NCBI GenBank assembly: GCA_020698575.1
Contig: CM036239.1
Span: 13,149,263-13,213,262 of the forward strand
Direction: 5' to 3'
DNA length: 64,000 nucleotides
Source: Bostrychus sinensis
Taxonomy: Eukaryota; Chordata; Actinopteri; Gobiiformes; Eleotridae
Part shown: one piece after another, positions 12,101 through 22,867 of the stretch
Position numbering within the stretch: the stretch's first letter is position 1
Layout: each line of letters opens with the position of its first letter
Notes under the pieces: generated by a model
What the model was told of the DNA's origin: nothing
Database searches by the model: none
The model's input: the letters and a program-made list of their open reading frames with translations, nothing else
Program-made: the position numbers and the translations under genes

Positions 12101-14260
12101 CTGATGCAGTTACAACAGTTTATATTCATGGTGATGACCTTATAATTCAGAGACATTTCAAATGACTGTCCCATTAAAAAAATTAATTAATTAATTAATT
12201 TAAAAAAAGTAATACAGTTCCTTAAATAAACCAGGAGGGTCACACCATATTCCACACCCATTTACTCCAAGCTGCTTATTATTAAAATGTCATTTCAGAG
12301 TAATATGTATGATAATAGTTGAACTGATTATGTTTGCTTGACACTTGATGCTACTGATAAAACAATGCTTTTTATTTTATTTTTATTTTTTGTTAAGGGT
12401 CCATATTCTTACACAGTGTAAATTCTGTCAGATGGGGGACCATAACAAAACATTTAGTTACTTGAGATACAGATACTGTACACAATAACCTAAGCAGATT
12501 GTTTAAAAAAAAACAAAAAACAGTTCACCATGAGTTCACTTTGGTGAGCTCTATGCTTAGCCATCTGTGTGAACCCAGTGACTTACATTTCCTGTTACAG
12601 TGGTAAAGCTCACCCCACATTGTTAAGCAACAACACTTTGCAAATATCATGACAGCAGATGTAAAAACTGCAACTTTGTTATTGGAGCATTAAAAAAATG
12701 CTACAATATACGTACATAATGAGATTTTTTATCCTGTCTAAAGGGGCCATATTAGGCTTTTTGAAAATATTTTGGACATATTTTCACATTCTATAACTTA
12801 AAATAATGTATGGAAAGGGTCTTCTCCTGGGGAGCTGTTACCTTGATTTTGCAGAGAAAATGGTCAAAAAAGTGGACTTAGCATAATAGGAGGGTCTTTA
12901 GTTTAGAGGGAAAAAGGTTAAACAAAAGAATTGGTAATGGTGCAGTGTCATGCCACAGCATGTGGCAAACAAAAAGAAACAGCACGGATGCATCAGCAAC
13001 TGTGCTAAACCTAACCCACAACATGTTCTCAGCTAAATTGTGGGCCTTATAATGCCATTTCTAGGCTTGTAAGAGGCATCATTTCTAGGTGATATCAGTC
13101 ACCTTTTTTGGCCTTGGGATGAGCAAAGAGGGAGAGTGCAAAAGCATCTAACAACTTGAGCATCCTAGGGCTCTAGGGTGCGACTCTGAATCATTATTAA
13201 ATCCATTCCACTACACAGTGAAAAACTCCTGTGTTCATATAAATGGAGTCCTTGTTTTCACTTGTACCGTATAGTTTTGCGCTAGTCTGTAGCGCCGTAA
13301 AACGTGAGGGAGAGATACAGTCTAAATCTGCTGTCAGCCCCAGAGCAGTTCAATAAGTTTAGTTTATCTGTAATATCTGCAATAAGTAGCCTACACTATT
13401 AATTATTAGAAGGGGAGAAAAAGGTTAGGCCTGAGTCCTGCTTTTATTCTGAGGGACCACATTCTGTGGGACATAACTGGTGTATGGGACATACTTAGCT
13501 CAGAGAGAAACATAATTAGCTTAGTTTTTATATCATATTATATTAAAAACATTTTACACTAGTCAACCAAAATATCACAGATAACACTGCTAAAATGTAC
13601 CAAAATACATGAAATTTCCTCCACCACCTGTTCTAATAAAAGTTTTCTGGGGAAATGTCCAATGTCCAAATGTCCAACTACTAAAGAACAATTTCATAAG
13701 ATGCTTAACAGTGCTAAAAAAAAATTTTGAAGCTTATTCAAATGAATAAATGACTATGCTCTCCGCTATCTTCCGATCGGCACTGGGAATGCGATGCGGT
13801 CCAAAATTTGGGTTCACCTAACTTTTGGGCGGACCAGTGCAACCAGTGCAAAAAGCTAGTCTAGAGCCCTGCATCCAGCAGACGCTTACCAGAGCCTACA
13901 TTTGTAAACTCACAGTCACAACATCATCAGCACGAAGAACAAATTGGATACTGCAAGGATAGGAGAGCCTTATGAAGTGGGCATGGGTGGGTCAGCAGCT
14001 TACATTCCCTGGCCAGTGACCAGACTGTTTCATATCGTCACAGGCTTCGAGACATTCCATCATGATAAAGCTGACCATGCCATTGCCCACAGAAGGCTTT
14101 TCAGGCCATTTCTCTGCTGGGTAAGACATGAGCATGAGGTCAACTGTTGCTGGATCTCAGAGGCCTATTCAGCTTGTCTGGGCAGGGTATTTGATGTTGT
14201 AAGACCTGAAACACCCAATGACTTCATGAAACACTACTGATGATTCAGCCCAGCTCATAT
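12101..14260. other. tln1 intron 1, middle: mostly unassigned AT-rich sequence
   Basis: It holds a short TTAA repeat near 12185-12200 and no recognised exon. One open frame at 13944-14240 is listed separately. The stretch from 12740 (GGGGCCATATTAGGC) may be an old dispersed repeat, but I could not find its other end. Confidence 0.4.
13944..14240 (+). other. Unrecognised 98-codon open frame
   Basis: The reading frame is uninterrupted and its composition is not simple (Cys-Cys-Trp near residue 68, several His). The start codon is ATT-like rather than ATG: the frame opens at TTGGATAC. No family likeness, splice signals or neighbours support a gene. It directly precedes a nested transposon cluster and may be transposon- or retrocopy-derived. 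Treated as probably non-coding. Confidence 0.15.
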
Positions 14261-14648
14261 AGTACTGTGCAAAAATGTTTGAGAGGTGTGATAAATGCTG
14301 TTAACTAAGATACTTTAATGAATTTAACTTGATTTTTCTATTATTCTCTTGAAAATGTCTTGTAATAAGACAAGGATAAAATTAATTGAATTTTGGTGGG
14401 GATCCAGATCACTGGAGTGTTAAATAATTCTGTTCCATTTAGCCTACTTTTAGCGAAAATACCATCCTTACTCACTAAAAGAACAAATGATTAGTTTTAG
14501 TAGATGTTTTACCATTGTGATCAGTAGTAGGGATGTAATGATGCACTAAAATCACAGTTCAGTTACATTTTTTTTAGAGTTCGACTCAGTACATTTTTGG
14601 TACAAAAGAAGAAAAAAATAAAACTTGCAAAATATACTTATCTCCTAC

Positions 14649-15059
14649 TAGGGGTGTGATGATATGTTTTTGCAACAATACGATGCGTATCGATTAGAAT
14701 TGTTTTGATTTAAAAAAAAAAAAATCAAGAATATTGGCTAATTTGGCACAATTTTATTGGATATGGTTCAACACCATCATATCGATAATCAATACAGCAA
14801 CTTTTTGCCAAAAATCATAAAAGCTTACTCTCAAATGTAGCATCATGGCCAGGGTTAATTATGTCCAGTAGACAAACAGCAAAAAAAAGTTGAATAGAAC
14901 ATTTAATTTCATTAAAACACCAAAATTACATTTAAAAAGCCGTGTCTGGTTTTATTTTAATGATACAATTTGATACAAGATTATGTGTATCAATACAGTT
15001 CTATCGTAGGAAAAAAAAAATCAATATACCGATATAGTTACTGTATCGTTACACCCCTA
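14649..15059. mobile_element. Short hAT MITE nested inside the larger hAT
   Basis: This 411-bp element begins TAGGGGTGTGATGATA and ends TATCGTTACACCCCTA. It is flanked by a perfect 8-bp duplication TCTCCTAC (14641-14648 and 15060-15067). It has no coding capacity. The exact duplication shows that it is a younger insertion than the host element. Confidence 0.9.
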
Positions 15060-15209
15060 TCTCCTACTGTGATGTAATATACTTTCTGTAGCCTGTGATG
15101 TCCATCCATCTGTGGTCAGTGACACGGCTATAAGCACCACAGAAGTCACAGAGGTCTGGATCTCAGTATTTATCCAATATGTTTACTGTATAATTAAACC
15201 ATGACTCAA

Positions 15210-15372
15210 CCAGGTCTAAACCAGGTCTAAACCAGGCCTAAACCAGGCCTAAACCAGGCCTAAACCAGGTCTAAACCAGGTCTAAACCAGGTCTAAACCA
15301 GGTCTAAAACTGTTACACCAGGACTAAACCAGGACTAAACCAGGACTAAACCAGGACTAAACCAGGACTAAA
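15210..15372. repeat. 11-bp minisatellite, 14 units in two blocks
   Basis: The unit is CCAGGNCTAAA. Nine units run from 15210 to 15308 with N = T,T,C,C,C,T,T,T,T; a 9-bp break (ACTGTTACA) follows; then five units from 15318 to 15372 all have N = A. The rest of the unit hardly varies. Confidence 0.95.
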
Positions 15373-15574
15373 CCCCGTGTCCATGGGGGTTATTGCTTTA
15401 GCTCGATTCAAATAACTTGATAAAGGCTACTTAAATCCGTAATCTGCGGCTTTGCGTAAACAAATTGGATGTGTTGCCTGCTGCATACCTCATCTTCATG
15501 CAACAATGTCGGCACACACCTCTCGTCTTATCCACTTGTCTTTGCCGTCATTGTTTTCGACAGGGAAGCCAAAA

Positions 15575-15622
15575 TCTTCTTGAATTCCCTTCGGGATCAA
15601 TAAAGTAGCTATCTAATCTAAA
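15575..15622 (+). repeat. LINE/SINE 3' tail fragment
   Basis: CTTGAATTCCCTTCGGGATC followed by AATAAAGTAGCTATCTAATC matches the common tail shared by many fish LINE and SINE copies (GGGATCAATAAAGTATCTATCT type). The body is not preserved. Confidence 0.55.
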
Positions 15623-15971
15623 ATGTTCCCATACAGAAGACCGTAGGGAGATAAGAGCATAATGGAGCTCTAGCTTTGCGTTTGCCATGGTAACGGTGTA
15701 CACAGTCCGTCACTCAATAGCGTCTGTGCGGAAACTTGCATGTGAAATTTTGTTCCGCTGTGCTTAAGCTTGCTGCTAAATCATTAAATTTAATTATAAT
15801 CAAAATTAACTTAATTTAATTTAATTTGAATTTAATTAATATCAAAATGGTACACAAGTGGACCGAACCGAACATGCTGTACTGAAACAATACACTCCAA
15901 CCTGGGATACACTCCAACCAGGGGTACTTATTAGGGGTGCACCATTACACCCCTAATAAGTAGTTTGTTTG

Positions 15972-16080
15972 TTTTTTGCTCAATGGGAAGAGCATTTACC
16001 CCTCAACTAGAAGATCTTCATGTTTGAGTGCAGCACTATATACCATAGCAAGATAGGACCAGTGCATTTTTTTTTTTTTT
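15972..16080 (+). repeat. tRNA-derived SINE head fragment
   Basis: GCTCAATGGGAAGAGCATTT is close to a tRNA D-arm with an A box, followed about 35 nt later by TGTTTGAGTGC, a decayed B box. A poly-T run follows at 16069-16085. It is a degenerate tRNA-like SINE head and not a functional tRNA: I could not fold an acceptor stem. Confidence 0.4.
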
Positions 16081-16163
16081 TTTTTGCAACTTTTGTGCAT
16101 TAAAAACACCACTTTATTTGCTACTAACCTTTCTTAAAAAACTAAGACTTTTGCACAGTACTG

Positions 16164-19100
16164 TACATATACTAGGCCTATATTAAGTAGTGTTATTGCT
16201 GCTGCTATCAAGGTTATGATGTTACGGGTAAATGGACACAGCTGCAGCTCAGTACAATAATAAAGGCTCTGGACAATGAGATGGCACTGACACTACTTTA
16301 CAGCCCCATGTAAGTCAAACATCGCCCGTGTTTAAACTGCTCAGTCAGCACAGCAAACTCAAATCTTACCAATGCATGGAATAAATTCACCAACACTATT
16401 ATTCAGTTTTACTCACTAATTTGAGACATTTCCTATGTGGGAACTAAACCAGATAATTTAGATGCATTGATTCTCAGCTGCCAAGTTAACCATTTTCCTT
16501 TGATCCACAGAGCTGCCAACCAGAAATCACAGTGCCCTCAAACTAACCACACCGCATGAGGAGAAAAGCTGTGAAGAGACAACAAACTGCAAAGGGAGCT
16601 TTTCAATCTAAAGACAGTAGCACATCTGGATTTAGAAGCTGCACTAAACCAACCTTGAACTCCACTAAGGACAGGCTAAAAAAAGTTACCTACCAAATAT
16701 AAAGAAGTAGTACAGAGACCACTATAATGACAAACATAGCAGCCATATTTTTTATGTTTTTCTTGATTAACATGAATGGGCACCCTTTAGTCAGCTATAC
16801 AAGTGCCACTCTTGAACACACACAGAGTTAAGCCCTGGCCTTACTCCATCCCTCAAATAAGGACTGGTACGTATTTAGCAGAGCAACGTGAGCTTAGAGC
16901 ATATAGCTACAGTGATGCCTCGTGCCTCCAGTCCTGTGCAGGAATTCAACGTGCATTCCTCTGAAATACCAGCACCAGGCTGAACCACAGAGACACTGAG
17001 CATTGCAGTCTCCCTGTTTTATTTACCTCAGTGTTATTGTGAAGGGTGTGATCTGACCTTAGTGCTGTCTCCTAAAAATGTTGTGGAAATAATGACTTAC
17101 TTTTTAAAATACAGAGAAGGACAGAGTGAGGTACAACAGAAAAAGACAGACAAAGACATAGAAAAGAAAAAAGGAAGTCTTTATTGCACAGTATGTCACT
17201 GGCAGCCTGCACAAGAACAAAATGCAGCAAGTCCCAATGGAAAACAGGAATGTGAAGAGGGAGCAACTCTCTGGCAAAGGACAATAACATCTCATCTACA
17301 ATCTGAGACAATGCAGACATCCAAAATACACCAGGCCATTTCTTCATTTTTTCATATAAACCAATAAAAGCTATTGCACCCCTTAACTGTTACAATGGAA
17401 ACCATGACATATGACAGCATTTTTTTATAGATCACAGGTGTGAGATATATGTAATGTCATATTTGTGTCTAGACATTCAGCAGACTTCACTGTGAAGCCT
17501 CAAACAGTATAAAGGTAAGCTTCGAAAATCTACTATACATACATAAGATGTGCTCATGTTGCCATATCCAACAGTAAACACTAGCACTGCCTCTTAATAC
17601 TAAGGTATCTCATGCTGTATGAAGTACAACACAGGGACATGCCTACAGATAAGTCCCCTGTCAGCGTTCCTCTGGCCTGGTGCAAGCCATACAATACACG
17701 GTTCACACTGAGCTGATGAACAGTTGTTAATTAAAACCCATTTAAAAAAATACTTATTTCTTCACACTGCTAAATAGATTAAAAAATAGCTTTCTTATCA
17801 AATTAATAAGGAAGTAAGATAAGAAAGTATTCTGTAAGAATACAGTCAGACTAATTTGTCAATCCACACCCCACACCCCAACAACACTTGGGGCGTTTGT
17901 CTAAAATGATTAATGCTCTTTCCCCATCTGACATGCATGCAGTTTACCTTACAGACTTTTGTTGGTTTATACAGTTCCATATTGGAGCTTTTAAACTTTA
18001 GCTTGAATTATGAAACCTACATTAACCCTAACCAGTAACCCTCTAAAATCTACATTTAAAACACAATAAAATATTAAATAATGTTGGTAGTAACCTTCTT
18101 TATTGCTGGAGCATCCTTGCAGGGTCTGACTGAACTCCACTGGCACTTGACACACATTTGAGAATTGGCTCCTTTCTAAAACAAATCATTTCTGGTGCTG
18201 GGGGAGTGGCAGCACATGTTGCCTTGACCAAATATGGCTGAGTAAAAACACTGCAGGCCAATTTCTCCAGAATCCTGGAATGGAAAGCAGGTCTCCTTAA
18301 GTGGTGAGCGTGTGGGCCATGACACAAGGCCCTGACACCTATCAAACAACACTTCTTTGTGACGCTCACAGAGCAAAGGCCTGGCTACCAAAATTATTTT
18401 AGGCGCTGATTTCACATCCTCTTGTGTCTGTATGCATGTACCATGAGTGATGCAGCTTGCAAGTTTTACTATGCATTACTACATGTTCTGAAGTTGAAGC
18501 TTAAATTATCGCTTAAATAATCACAAAATAAAAAGGACACTCACCAAAAACAACTCTGGTCATTGCTAACTTTGGTCATAGTCAATTCTTTAATGGACTA
18601 GTATTAAGTGTATTGTATCACACTACACACAGTACATATATAATAGTTTCTTAAATAAACCACCTCAATTTCAGGTTACAATAAGTGAAAGGCAAAATCA
18701 CACCCTTAAGTACACCTTTGATATCAATAGTTTTGTATAATTTGTGATTTGTATGATAAATTTGAACAAATACCAAACAAGGTCCTTTTTCTGACTTCCA
18801 AGCGGAACAAATTTTTTAAAAACAGGAAGTAACCAACACACACAAATTCTCTGGGTCTGGGGATCTGTGATAGGGTTGGTTAGCCAGAATTAGCCAGACC
18901 ATGCTTTTAAACAGAAAGAGACATAGTTAAAAAATGTTGCAGCAAACAATAACCATGCACAAATGACTCCTGCAGTAACAAGTAGTATCTAACAGTAAAC
19001 ACTGGTATGTTGAGTAAAAACTGTCTCATCTGGGTAAAAACGTCAAGTTGTAGCCATAAACTTCCATTTCTGTGTTATACTTTTTTTTTTACCATTCTAT

Positions 19101-20236
19101 TAAAACAAGGATCATGATCAGAATTTTCTTGCTTTCTGCACTTTATTCTGTTTTAAGAGATGCCTGAACAAGTGAATTTCTCCACTGTGAGATTAATAAA
19201 GTTCAGTCTTATCAAATGATCTCATAGCATGCTAAGGTCATGAATACAGTAGTCTCAAATTTTATGTGAAACGACTTTATAGTGTAGGCCTAATTTAAGT
19301 CAGTGTACTTGATTTTGATTAGAGGAAATACATAGACCTCTCAATGTCTGACTTGTGGACTTAAATCTTCACAGACTAGTGATGAGGAACCATAAGAATA
19401 GCAGACAGCACAGAAGCATGTCATGTGCCAGCACGTAGGCCAGAGCAACAAGCCCTACAGCCGTGCGCGCAAACTGTTATTAGGCCTTTACAGTATCCTT
19501 CATACCAGGCTAACTTTTGGCATGCTTTTAATTACAAACCTGCATTTATTTTTTGGTCTATTGCTGAAAACACACTATAGCTTAAACGTCCTCCGTGCAA
19601 ATGCTTCTATTGTGTCACACACCACATCACAACGGTGTGAAAATGTACACCCCCAGAGGCTACATTTTTTTCCGTGTTCGTCTAGCTGCACAACACGCCC
19701 AGCATACTTCTGTTAGTTAAACCTAGAAGCAAATGGACTGATATGAGGTCAAATGTCAAGATGTCAGCCTGATGACCGTGAACTGTCCGAGTACAAGCAG
19801 TGTTCACACTCGCAGCAAACTTTAAAATGTGTTTTACACCAGTGCAAAACTAGGCATTTACACCCGAACCCCATCGTTTAAATCCCTTATTCCTGATTAT
19901 TGTACTCACGACAGCTCTTTTCCTCTTGGTGGGTTCTAACATACAGTACAATTGTATGGGTGTATGTAGGAATGTGGGGCAAAGGCTTTACTCTATGTCT
20001 GAGTGACGCCTGGGGACTAACAAAACCTTCAAGCAAAACCTATAGAGTACCTATAGCATCGCGACACCAGGAAATCAAACCGTGTTTCTAAGACTTTGCG
20101 ATATTAAAGTGCTCGGTGAACGAACTTGACAGGGTTTTCTGCCTTCCACATAAAAGTCTGGTGACGTCAGGAAGTTCTAGAATGGTGGAAACTTTTCAAA
20201 ACTTCAAAAAATCGTTAATAAACGGCTGCTTCTGAC
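16164..20236. other. tln1 intron 1, 5' part: no gene recognised
   Basis: About 4 kb of AT-rich sequence. Open frames of 60-100 codons near 17060-17370, 18100-18415 and 19420-19720 have no recognisable product, and overlapping frames on both strands indicate chance. No inverted-end element with a target duplication was found. Confidence 0.45.
20162..20182. promoter_or_regulatory. CRE palindrome next to a two-unit heat-shock-type motif
   Basis: A perfect TGACGTCA (20162-20169) is followed two bases later by GAAGTTCTAGAA (20171-20182), which contains the inverted unit TTCTAGAA. It lies just inside the proposed first intron of tln1, 55 bp from its donor. CREB/ATF and HSF use is family knowledge; activity here is not shown. 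Confidence 0.3.
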
Positions 20237-20640
20237 CTGAACGCGTAACGTCTCTCCTGCTGGCGTCCCCCCGGTGTCTGTGATCCAAAAGTGTTGATGG
20301 TATTTTGTAATTCCCTCAGAATACTGCGTTTTCAGCGAGGGGAACAACCATATAGCGACTTTTTTTTCCTCGAGTTCCCCTCCTTATCCGCTCTCGGCAG
20401 TAGTGGTGCTGGCGCTAACTCCACCCTGGCGGCCCGCGTCTCCGCCCGTACCGCTGCACTACGGCGGGGCGGTGCTCTGTGCCTCTGCTGCCTGCGGAGG
20501 AGCCACGGCTGCACTGCAGCAGCTCTCACTCCAAACCCTGACCTGACAGTCTGCTCCAGCCGAGGCCAACTATTTAGTTTTTTAGGACAAAACGACAGCA
20601 CAATAAATGCAACAACGGACAACGCACCGTTTTAAAAAAA
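20237..20640 (-). other. tln1: Probable tln1 non-coding first exon and promoter (GC-rich)
   Basis: This is the only GC- and CpG-rich block between the tln1 ATG exon and the end of hmgcs1. Read on the minus strand it ends in a good splice donor at 20236 (TTCAG|GTCAGA), and the tln1 start-codon exon begins with an acceptor at 6325, so the two would fit with a first intron of about 13.9 kb. The upstream limit is a guess. Open frames of about 100 codons on both strands here have no recognisable product. The link to tln1 is inferred from position, strand and splice sites, not from transcript data. Confidence 0.5.
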
Positions 20641-21229
20641 ATATTTTTAACTGTAGAAATTGCATTTTTTTAAATAATTGCAGCTGAAATTAATCAAAAT
20701 AAACCAAAACAAAAGAAAACCAGACGAATATAAATTCTCCAAAACTATTACTAACTTTAAAAACCTCTGCGGATGGTATCACTTTGGCGGCGTCTTGTGG
20801 TGGCTTTAAGAAAATGTCTTGCTACTGCTTTACGTATGTCACACCCAATTGGTCACAGTACTGTATTTCTGTTGGAAAAATGTCCGCACCAGTAGAAGAC
20901 AGATCCAAGTTTAAGAAGTATATTTTTGCAACAAGGAGCAATTGTTTCTAGGATTGGACGTATGCTGGAGGCCAGCTCCCAGACACAGCAGGCAGATTTT
21001 TATATTCTCTGACTATTCTATAACTCTATGCTACTCTATATCAGCACTAAAATAAAAGCTGATTATGTGCACTCAAGTGTCTTATCGTCCAAGGCTGTGT
21101 AAGTTTAAACAAGCACAAGACTTTCCTTCATATCACCATCACATTATAGACATTGAAGAAATTCTTAAGAAATTACATGTTATTATGAAGTGAAAAGTAT
21201 TAAAATGGCATTGCAACGTCAGAGACATG

Positions 21230-22867
21230 ATTGATTGAATATACATTTATTCAAGTTTCTACATGTTTACAATTTGAATACAATTCTTTAGATTACACAT
21301 CCATTTATATCTACACACCTTAAATAATCTTACAGTTGGTACTGTATAATTGTCAAAATTAACACCTCTGAGATATAAAGTGATCCCACTAGAAGCACTT
21401 GCAGCGACACCTGGTGTGAGCAACTCCAACCTCTTGAGGAACAAAACTCTCTGTACAATTAAAAATACTTTCTATACATTGCAAGAAAACAGACTGAACA
21501 TGCTTATAAGGCTTTTCAAGAACTGCCTTTTTGTTCTTTAGTGTCCTTAAGTTTTTAAAACTGGAAATTGGCATGTCCTACCAGTGACACACACACACAC
21601 ACAAAATACAGTTAAGGCTGCCACAGTTGCTGTGTAGGTTCTCACACACTGCCCAACCTTTGTACTGAGTGCAACTACTGTCAAATTTAGAGTAGAATGA
21701 ACAGAGAAAAACAAAATGAACAAAAAATAGAACATATGAATCTATGACAATGCAAGTTATAAACCTAAAAGCCCTCTGAATATTAAGGCTTTAGTCAAAG
21801 ATGACACACTGTATCAAACATATCACTGTAGATCGCCCTTTAACTGCTGCCGTGATTCAGTCTTTAATGTAAATATGTGAATAAATGTTGGCAGTTTAAT
21901 ATAGATACTTCACACCGCTCACCTCAGTGACAAACACAAACCTGCATATTCATTCATTCATTCATTCAAACTGAGCTGAGTGTTGCACACTTTCTCCTAA
22001 GCAGACCAAATGATTTGGTGACACACCTTAAACGTTTCCATTACAAGCAAGTGTTCAAGTTTTTTCTTCATCATTAAATATTATTACAGTACATTAAAAC
22101 AATTATACTGCTTCTTGAATGTGTCACATCATAAAAGTTATTTAAATTAACATTATGAAAGATAGCTGTTCAATAAGTTTATGATCACCAATTATTTCAG
22201 CAACGAAAAAGCACACTTAAAAAAAAAGTAGGTCAAACATGGATATGCACATTTAAGCACATTAGTAAATTTAGACATTATAAAAAGCTCACCAAACTCT
22301 GTAGCCTGTATTATTAATGAAGCAAGAAATCCCAGAAGTAAATGACCTACACCTACACACAGAAGTTTTGTTGTGGTTCACTTTCTGCAGGGTCAAGAGT
22401 GATTCAGAAATAAAGCACACACTACTTTCAAACCACAGCTCCCCAAGCTCAGTTACAAAGTCACAATGAACCTGCAGTGTTCTGTCAAAATAAAAGCTGA
22501 GGTAAAGAGTATGAGCTCTGCTTCAAAGTGAGAGCTTTTAGGCTGAATTTCCATGGAAGCAGCATTAGCACCATTTTGTTACATATACAGTGCTACTTCC
22601 CTTTCCCTTTCAGTCAGAGGGGATCCAGAAGCCAGAATTTGTTTTGTTTGATGTTGTTGATGTTTTTAAATCATTGTTCTGACACAGGGTGCCATCAGCC
22701 TGAAACTGAAATGATAAAATACTTATAGCCAATATTAGCAATGATGGATAAAGGAAAATGTCCAGGAAGTTCAGTTTTACAAACTAATCAAATTCAAAAT
22801 GAAAATTTTAAAATTAAATGTCAGTCTTTTGATCTCTACAGTTTATAAGTAGTTGGTAACAGAGCAT
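21230..22867 (-). other. hmgcs1: hmgcs1 3' UTR
   Basis: The stop codon is at 22868-22870. Going down the minus strand, the first well-placed AATAAA is at 21246-21251 (TTTATT on the plus strand), giving a 3' UTR of about 1.6 kb. No other gene signal lies between. A short CA run sits near 21588-21602. The exact cleavage site is not visible. Confidence 0.6.

Larger units (their letters stand above)
14528..15955. mobile_element. hAT-type element nested in the Tc1 remnant
   Basis: The left end TAGGGATGTAATGATGCAC and the right end (complement TAGGGGTGTAATGGTGCAC) are inverted matches. Flanks ATCAGTAG (14520-14527) and ATAAGTAG (15956-15963) agree at 7 of 8 bases, a hAT target duplication. The subterminal sequence near 15850 (ACCGAACCGAAC) resembles the GGTTCGGT-rich ends common in fish hAT families. 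It contains a second hAT (14649-15059), a minisatellite (15210-15372) and a LINE-like tail (about 15575-15620). Confidence 0.75.
14261..16163. mobile_element. Outer Tc1-like element split by a nested hAT cluster
   Basis: The left end AGTACTGTGCAAAAATG and the right end CTTTTGCACAGTACTG are inverted matches, with TA after the right end (16164-16165). About 260 bp of left arm remain before the hAT at 14528 and about 100-200 bp of right arm after it. No transposase frame survives. Confidence 0.6.

Noticed and set aside
15210..15372. CRISPR array
   Set aside because: Eleven-base units run head to tail without spacers in a vertebrate genome; it is a minisatellite.
15972..16050. Functional tRNA gene
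   Set aside because: A-box-like sequence is good but the B box is decayed and no acceptor stem could be paired; read as a SINE head.
17062..17367. 101-codon plus-strand frame in tln1 intron 1
   Set aside because: Lys/Gln-rich, overlapped by minus-strand frames, no domain and no splice sites that fit.
20291..20635. GC-rich 96-114 codon open frames on both strands
   Set aside because: They overlap each other and the CpG-rich block proposed as the tln1 first exon; no recognisable domain and high GC explains the lack of stops.
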